22,599 bases of DNA from Branchiostoma floridae (taxonomy: Eukaryota; Chordata; Leptocardii; Amphioxiformes; Branchiostomatidae). Numbering within the stretch: the stretch's first letter is position 1; each line of letters starts with the position of its first letter. A model generated the notes under the pieces. It searched no databases. It was given only the letters and a program-made list of their open reading frames with translations, and was not told the origin of the DNA. Of this stretch, positions 20,301-22,599 are shown piece by piece. The position numbers and the translations under genes are program-made. The stretch lies in NCBI RefSeq assembly GCF_000003815.2, contig NC_049981.1:32763982-32786580 (forward strand), written 5' to 3'.

Positions 20301-20811
20301 CTCACGACGTATAGATAAAATATACGGCTAGAAATGCTAAATCACGCCGTCTGTTCAACACTAAAGTCACTGTAATCGTTAAGCACATTACCTCAACAAC
20401 CGGAGATAAAGGTTCGAAGACGTAACTGACAGTAAACGTGAACTGGTGAGAGCATGAAATGTTGGCATGTGTACAAAATAGTCTAACCTGCCCATCCAGG
20501 TGTTCTCTCCACTGTCGCATCTCCTGCATCTGCGATTCCATTTCCTTCAGGTGCGACAGCTGGGCTTCCATGTCCTTCAGGTGCGCTTCTGTTTCCTTCA
20601 GGTGCGACAGCTGGGCTTCAATTTCCTTCAGGTGTGACATCTGTGACTTCATCTCTCCCAGTTCCACCCCCTGCCGCACCAGTACAAACATGGTGACGAA
20701 GCTTACAGCCACAACAGTAGCGATCAGTGTACCGAGCCCATTAGATGCCCCTTTACCCCGCACGGCTCCGTGCATGTGGTAACGCATGTCGTGCAGCGTT
20801 TTTGAGTCCAT
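9816..20811 (-). CDS. Type II transmembrane collagenous receptor with MAM, SRCR and fibrinogen-related domains (11 exons)
   Basis: Joined coding exons (minus strand): 20811-20488, 19891-19829, 19728-19566, 18701-17712, 17238-17086, 15806-15544, 15071-14990, 14593-14291, 13060-12950, 12649-12433, 10137-9816. They sum to 2991 nt, predicting 996 residues. Order: cytoplasmic tail 1-24; membrane helix about 25-45; coiled coil about 48-127; furin-like RAKR at 161-164; collagen 188-505; MAM 514-679; SRCR 680-780; FReD 781-996. The helix with no signal peptide implies type II topology, so all modules lie outside the cell as a collagen trimer. The stalk matches the class A scavenger receptor plan (MARCO, SCARA5). 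The FReD recalls ficolins and FIBCD1, which bind acetylated sugars. The inferred role is recognition of microbial or altered-self surfaces. All junctions have GT/AG ends and agree in phase, and domains continue correctly across them. I do not recall a named protein with this exact set. Expression and the exact start site are not shown by sequence. Confidence 0.85.
10390..11062 (+). mobile_element. Dispersed repeat, copy A, in receptor intron 10
   Basis: Shares ordered motifs with 13390-14254: ACTAACGTACA near the start, TTTGACAAAAAT, GCTAGGGGG, a CTGCAGCACCAAGGG-like stretch, TCTTGAGTTAT near the end, then repeated GACAGACACAC and a terminal stem. No ORF. Class unknown; the 3' terminal hairpin is a possible family mark. 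Boundaries are approximate. Confidence 0.55.
11063..11572. mobile_element. Possible nested insertion splitting the terminal hairpin of copy A
   Basis: The arms ACCTCCATGAA (11046-11056) and TTCATGGAGGT (11581-11591) are exact inverses, as expected for the terminal hairpin of this family, but lie about 520 bp apart. The intervening segment is flanked by ATTTCA on both sides (11057-11062, 11573-11578), consistent with a target duplication. It contains a small hairpin around 11317-11342 and no recognisable gene. Confidence 0.35.
11674..11700. repeat. GT microsatellite plus G run
   Basis: About nine GT units followed directly by nine G residues, within receptor intron 10. Confidence 0.9.
12022..12069. 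repeat. 24-bp tandem duplication
   Basis: TTCGAACCGGTTAACGGAAT and TTCGAAACGGTTAACGGAAC head two adjacent 24-bp copies, within receptor intron 10. Confidence 0.75.
12433..12649 (-). CDS. Receptor exon 10: FReD, central part
   Basis: A 217-bp exon, phase 1 to 2. Acceptor CCTCTACACAG|AAGG, donor CGTTCAG|GTTAGTG. Encodes [20 protein letters not shown] and [14 protein letters not shown], hallmark FReD motifs, ending RFALYSTF before the split Arg codon. Confidence 0.92.
12950..13060 (-). CDS. Receptor exon 9: FReD, N-terminal part
   Basis: A 111-bp exon, phase 1 to 1. Acceptor TTTCTTACACAG|ATTC, donor ACTGCAG|GTACTG. Encodes [19 protein letters not shown] and GTYCDMDTA, the first FReD disulfide pair (Cys 785 and 812). 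Confidence 0.9.
13390..14254 (+). mobile_element. Dispersed repeat, copy B, in receptor intron 8
   Basis: Diverged relative of copy A at 10390, in the same orientation, opposite to the gene. It ends in a perfect hairpin, GATCTCCAT (14232-14240) and ATGGAGATC (14246-14254) with loop TTTTC, preceded by AGACAGACACAC. Its end lies only about 36 bp downstream of the SRCR exon donor. No ORF of note. Confidence 0.55.
14291..14593 (-). CDS. Receptor exon 8: SRCR domain
   Basis: A 303-bp exon, phase 1 to 1, encodes one complete scavenger receptor cysteine-rich domain (residues 680-780): [48 protein letters not shown]. Six Cys are present, the group A number, although a single-exon SRCR is more typical of group B. 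Acceptor TTATCTCAACAG|TACGC, donor TTATG|GTAAGATT. SRCR domains bind polyanionic and microbial ligands; the acidic DEDA stretch is compatible with a metal site. One N-glycosylation sequon (NTS) is near the start. Confidence 0.92.
14990..15071 (-). CDS. Receptor exon 7: MAM domain, C-terminal part
   Basis: An 82-bp exon, phase 0 to 1, too short to stand out as an ORF. Acceptor TCATCACAG|ATTG, donor GCCTGCG|GTGAGTAC. It encodes [19 protein letters not shown] followed by VGIVTDAC, the conserved MAM ending with the last Cys (residue 679). Confidence 0.9.
15544..15806 (-). CDS. Receptor exon 6: MAM domain, central part
   Basis: A 263-bp exon, phase 1 to 0. Acceptor TTACCCCCACAG|GGAAGTAC, donor [22 protein letters not shown] continues the preceding exon in the usual MAM register, then [20 protein letters not shown] is the central MAM signature with the third Cys (residue 595). 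Confidence 0.88.
15972..16564. mobile_element. MITE-like element in receptor intron 5
   Basis: The left end GGGCCTTCACAC and right end GTGTGAAGGGGGC are imperfect inverted repeats bounding about 590 bp densely filled with GAATG/CATTC motifs. Many 60-110-codon ORFs arise here on both strands by composition only. It contains a 13-bp perfect stem at 16385-16397 and 16406-16418 (CTCGACAGTTTTT, 8-base loop). Target duplication unclear. Confidence 0.6.
16629..16740. repeat. Short foldback repeat
   Basis: GCAGGCTCTCTGGGGCT (16629-16645) and AGCCCCAAGAGCCTGC (16725-16740) are inverted arms of a small foldback sequence within receptor intron 5. Confidence 0.6.
17086..17238 (-). CDS. Receptor exon 5: MAM domain, N-terminal part
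   Basis: A 153-bp exon, phase 1 to 1. Acceptor CTCTCCTTTTTTCAG|AGCC. Sequence [20 protein letters not shown] followed by DWVW is the standard MAM opening with its first two Cys (residues 519 and 528). An alternative donor six bases further (exon end 17080) would add two residues without changing phase. Confidence 0.85.
17262..17319. repeat. (TA)29 microsatellite next to a splice acceptor
   Basis: 58 bp of pure TA in receptor intron 4, ending about 23 bp before the exon 5 acceptor on the minus strand, directly upstream of its pyrimidine tract. Confidence 0.95.
17614..17753. repeat. 70-bp exact tandem duplication copying the collagen exon donor
   Basis: 17614-17683 and 17684-17753 are identical 70-bp copies. 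Each contains the last coding bases of exon 4 and the donor GTAAGTATG. The donor at 17711 (right copy) keeps the collagen frame in phase 1. If it is skipped, the frame runs into a TGA about ten codons later, so the second donor at 17641 should be decorative or deleterious. Confidence 0.9.
17712..18701 (-). CDS. Receptor exon 4: collagen domain
   Basis: One 990-bp exon, phase 1 to 1, with acceptor ATGAACAG|GATGCC and donor TAGTG|GTAAGTATG. After a Cys (residue 185) there are 106 Gly-X-Y triplets in uniform register (residues 188-505), built of GPPGPAGET-type nonapeptides and longer repeated blocks containing [10 protein letters not shown]. One triplet has Ser for Gly (residue 467, codon 17853-17851). 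The Cys next to the helix start could link the trimer. Apparent GPVGPAG ORFs on the plus strand are antisense shadows: only the minus strand keeps one uninterrupted frame with charged residues (GEK, GET, GSD) and matching splice sites. Confidence 0.85.
18869..19350 (-). mobile_element. tRNA-headed SINE in receptor intron 3
   Basis: On the minus strand the head near 19350 carries an A box TAGCACAGTGG (19331-19341) and a B box GGTTCGAATCC (19288-19298) at tRNA spacing. A body with GTGCCCTTGGGAAAGGCAC follows, a motif I recall from invertebrate SINEs. It ends in a 16-base poly(A) (T run at 18869-18884 on plus). It is inserted in the same orientation as the host gene. The head does not fold as a full tRNA, so it is not a tRNA gene. 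No clear target duplication. Confidence 0.75.
19566..19728 (-). CDS. Receptor exon 3: linker with furin-type site
   Basis: A 163-bp exon, phase 0 to 1, with acceptor GCCCTACAG|GTCAGT and donor ATCGGGG|GTAGGAG. It starts [14 protein letters not shown] and contains [13 protein letters not shown]. The R-X-K-R motif (residues 161-164) is a minimal furin consensus, placed as in collagenous type II proteins such as collagen XIII or ectodysplasin, just before the collagen. It supplies exactly the phase change (0 to 1) needed between exons 2 and 4. Confidence 0.65.
19829..19891 (-). CDS. Receptor exon 2: coiled-coil extension
   Basis: A 63-bp exon of 21 codons ([20 protein letters not shown] then P), phase 0 to 0. 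Acceptor GGACCTGCAG|GAC and strong donor AACCT|GTATGTCAG. The charged, Leu-spaced sequence continues the exon 1 helix. Called from splice signals and frame continuity; it has no Met. Confidence 0.65.
20212..20228. repeat. G17 homopolymer
   Basis: Seventeen consecutive G residues within receptor intron 1; the length may be uncertain in assembly. Confidence 0.9.
20488..20811 (-). CDS. Receptor exon 1: cytoplasmic tail, transmembrane helix, coiled coil
   Basis: Encodes residues 1-108. The start ATG has A at -3 and G at +4, and an in-frame TAG lies upstream at 20848-20850, so this Met is secure. Residues 25-45 ([20 protein letters not shown] plus V) form a hydrophobic helix preceded by Arg and Lys, which favours an inside N-terminus. 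From residue 48 there are repeats of SHLKExEAQ with heptad-like Leu and Met, a coiled coil expected to trimerise. Donor GGGCAG|GTTAGACT, phase 0. The frame reads on into the intron to 20302, which is not coding. Confidence 0.85.
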
Positions 20812-21000
20812 TCTTAGATATGTCCGCCCAAAAAAGTACGTAAGCGTCTACCTACAGTGCCTACGTGCACAAAGGCCTGTCCGCGACTGACTGACTTGTT
20901 AGATATGACATCACTTTGAGCCCAACGGTTCTGTTCCCTTATTGGTTAGAAACATCGTAAAAGACCCATTTCCTCATACGTCATTCATATTTTTAGCGAT
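20812..21000 (-). promoter_or_regulatory. Receptor 5' leader and proximal promoter
   Basis: Upstream of the start codon on the minus strand there is a TAG in frame (20848-20850), a TGATGTCA CRE-like motif near 20905-20912, a CCAAT box on the coding strand (ATTGG on plus around 20940) and a TGACGTA motif near 20978-20984. No TATA box was seen. Start site not defined. Confidence 0.4.
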
Positions 21001-21002
21001 GA

Positions 21003-22599
21003 CTTAAGATTCGAAGAACGTCGTAGGCCGTCGTATATGAACCGAAGTTTCGCGAAGGTGGCCGATTGGTGCCCGATAATTCCCGACTGCCGATTCGTAG
21101 TTACTCGGCACAAGGAAGAAATACCGATCTAATTGGTGTGGCAAGTGCCTGAGGGTCGCTTTGTAGTAATGGATAAAAGATATCGCTTTAGTTAAGTTAG
21201 TGGATAAGATTCTGTCTATACTAAACAGGATCTTTCTTTTAAAATATGTGATGCATGGAAACGGATTCTGCTGATTTGTTTTAGTTGTTATTCTATCAAC
21301 AATTACTGGGTTCACTGGAGCCAGCGACAGGTCATGTTTTGTCTGTTCATGTTACTGACGGAGTTTCACACTTTGTGCAGTTAATGGTGAACAGTGAGCA
21401 TCACGGACATTATTAAACGCTGTTTCTGTCTAGAGTTCCTTTTCCGAGCATGCCGTAATTCAGAGGCCGTCGGGTCATGCCCGACACGCGGCGAGTACAA
21501 ACCGAAGTTTCGCGACTGAGACCGATGATTCCAGACTGCCTTACTTTAAAGGGTCACTGGGCAAAATGTAGCATTTCCAGTTTGATTATTGTGGCATACG
21601 CCCGGGGCTCAGTTTGTCCTCCAATACCTAAAGATGGTGTTGTATCTTTGAAATCAGTCATCCTGGTGAGGTTAAAACCTTCTTTTATTTAATGTAGTAT
21701 TGAATTCTCTTTGCAAGGATGAAAATAGAAAATGTACACGGTTTGTTCAGTTTGATTTCGACTCTTAGAATAACAGTAGCTGCCCTGACCTCTGATAACC
21801 CGTGTGTAGGGACGACCGGTTTTACAGACGCGGTGTGTACAGACTTGTTACAGTCGCGCTGGAGTGTGTGTTTATACAGAAATCACCGATGCATGAAACT
21901 ACCGATATACATGTCTTTATATCTCAAGTCAAAATACGTCTAAGATAAACGATGTGAGCAAGCACAAAACTAACCATCACGATTTGGGACAAGATCACAA
22001 GAATGACTCAGAATTTCCTCGTTTTCCATTGGGAGGGGGGAAAGTCTATTTTATCTTAAAACACAGAAAACAGCCATTTTTTTAACCTGTCAAAAATGTT
22101 GTAACCTACAAAAGCCAGCGCATTTGGGTTGGTTTAGCAGCAGAAAATGCGTTTTAGACATCCAAACGTCAAGCATTTGTTAATGAAGAGGTGCATCGGA
22201 GACGGTCGACCATTGTTCGACGGACAACGAGTAGATACCGAAGCTGGCCGAATGGAACCGATGATTTCCGATTGCGTTGGTCGGAAGGTTCTTTTGTCAG
22301 AATGAAGCCATACGGGTGTAACTAGTGGGGCTTTTGCCTGGGGCTCGGTTTTTCCTCCATTATCGATCAACTAAAATCATAATTTTTACAACCTAAATAT
22401 CGTGTTTTGTAGTTGACTTTGCATAAATGTGATGTAGGTTTGTTCCTTGCAACGATAAGAATAGAAAATCTGAAATCTGCAAAACGATTTTGTTGTTTGG
22501 TTTTGTGTCTTGTTGTGTAAACAACAGGAGCTGTCCTGACTTGTGAACCCTGGTGTCAGGGACGGTCGGTTTTAGACAGACAGTGAACTCATACAAACC
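21003..22599. repeat. Three diverged homologous units in tandem
   Basis: Units begin near 21003, 21456 and 22188. All share, in order, a GTCG-rich start, ACCGAAG(TTTCGCG or CTGGCCG), and ACCGATGATTTCCGATTGC-like text. Units 2 and 3 further share GGGGCTC(A/G)GTTTxTCCTCCA, AGAATAGAAAAT-like text, AGCTG(C/T)CCTGAC and AGGGACG(A/G)(C/T)CGGTTTTA. The third runs off the window. Spacing is uneven (about 450 and 730 bp), so this is an old duplication rather than a satellite. Confidence 0.6.
21719..21943 (+). CDS. Small ORF with signal-peptide-like start, uncertain
   Basis: A 74-codon ORF lies in the second tandem unit. Residues about 8-24 (GLFSLISTLRITVAALT) resemble a weak signal peptide, followed by a stretch with four Cys (PCVG, AVCTD, SVCLY, HRCM). 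It could be the first exon of a duplicated secreted-protein gene. Against this, the third unit has lost the ATG and carries stops at the corresponding place, and no family is recognised. No downstream exon is evident before the window end. Confidence 0.2.
   Translation: MKIENVHGLFSLISTLRITVAALTSDNPCVGTTGFTDAVCTDLLQSRWSVCLYRNHRCMKLPIYMSLYLKSKYV

Overview
The window looks like nuclear DNA from an invertebrate chordate, most probably amphioxus (Branchiostoma). Three things suggest this: a C2H2 zinc-finger gene built of alternating CGECGY-type and CDxCxY/F-type fingers, a gene assembled from shuffled extracellular modules, and introns and spacers full of short terminal-inverted-repeat (TIR) elements, a tRNA-headed SINE and minisatellites. 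The organism call is from pattern memory, not a search. Nothing bacterial is present.

Left part, 1-4400: no gene body was recognised. It holds a G-rich 33-bp minisatellite (about 384-715), a possible minus-strand first exon or promoter (1071-1155), and four non-autonomous DNA-transposon-like elements: 1279-2092 with TAA target duplication, 2172-2676, 3135-3300 with TA, and the long foldback 3744-4391 bounded by TTAA.

Middle, 4480-7450: a minus-strand C2H2 zinc-finger gene. A 14-finger ORF (5861-4581) lies downstream of an N-terminal ORF (6901-5726). In that ORF the finger linker plus the first Cys has been amplified into about 20 copies of a 39-bp minisatellite encoding 13-residue pseudo-finger units. 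The two ORFs are in different frames, so the gene is either spliced between them or broken. A non-coding first exon with a YY1-like site lies at 7339-7446.

Right part, 9404-20950: one minus-strand gene reconstructed from 11 exons whose splice phases all agree and whose summed length (2991 nt) is a whole number of codons. It predicts a 996-residue type II membrane protein: short cytoplasmic tail, transmembrane helix, coiled coil, furin-like site RAKR, 106 collagen Gly-X-Y triplets, MAM domain, SRCR domain and C-terminal fibrinogen-related domain (FReD). The stalk resembles class A scavenger receptors such as MARCO or SCARA5, and the head adds MAM and a ficolin/FIBCD1-like FReD. This is the most interesting object in the window and is a candidate innate recognition receptor. 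Its introns host repeats, including a 70-bp tandem duplication that copies one of its own splice donors.

Far right, 21003-22599: three diverged homologous units in tandem, possibly duplicated gene 5' ends, one with a small ORF that has a signal-peptide-like start.
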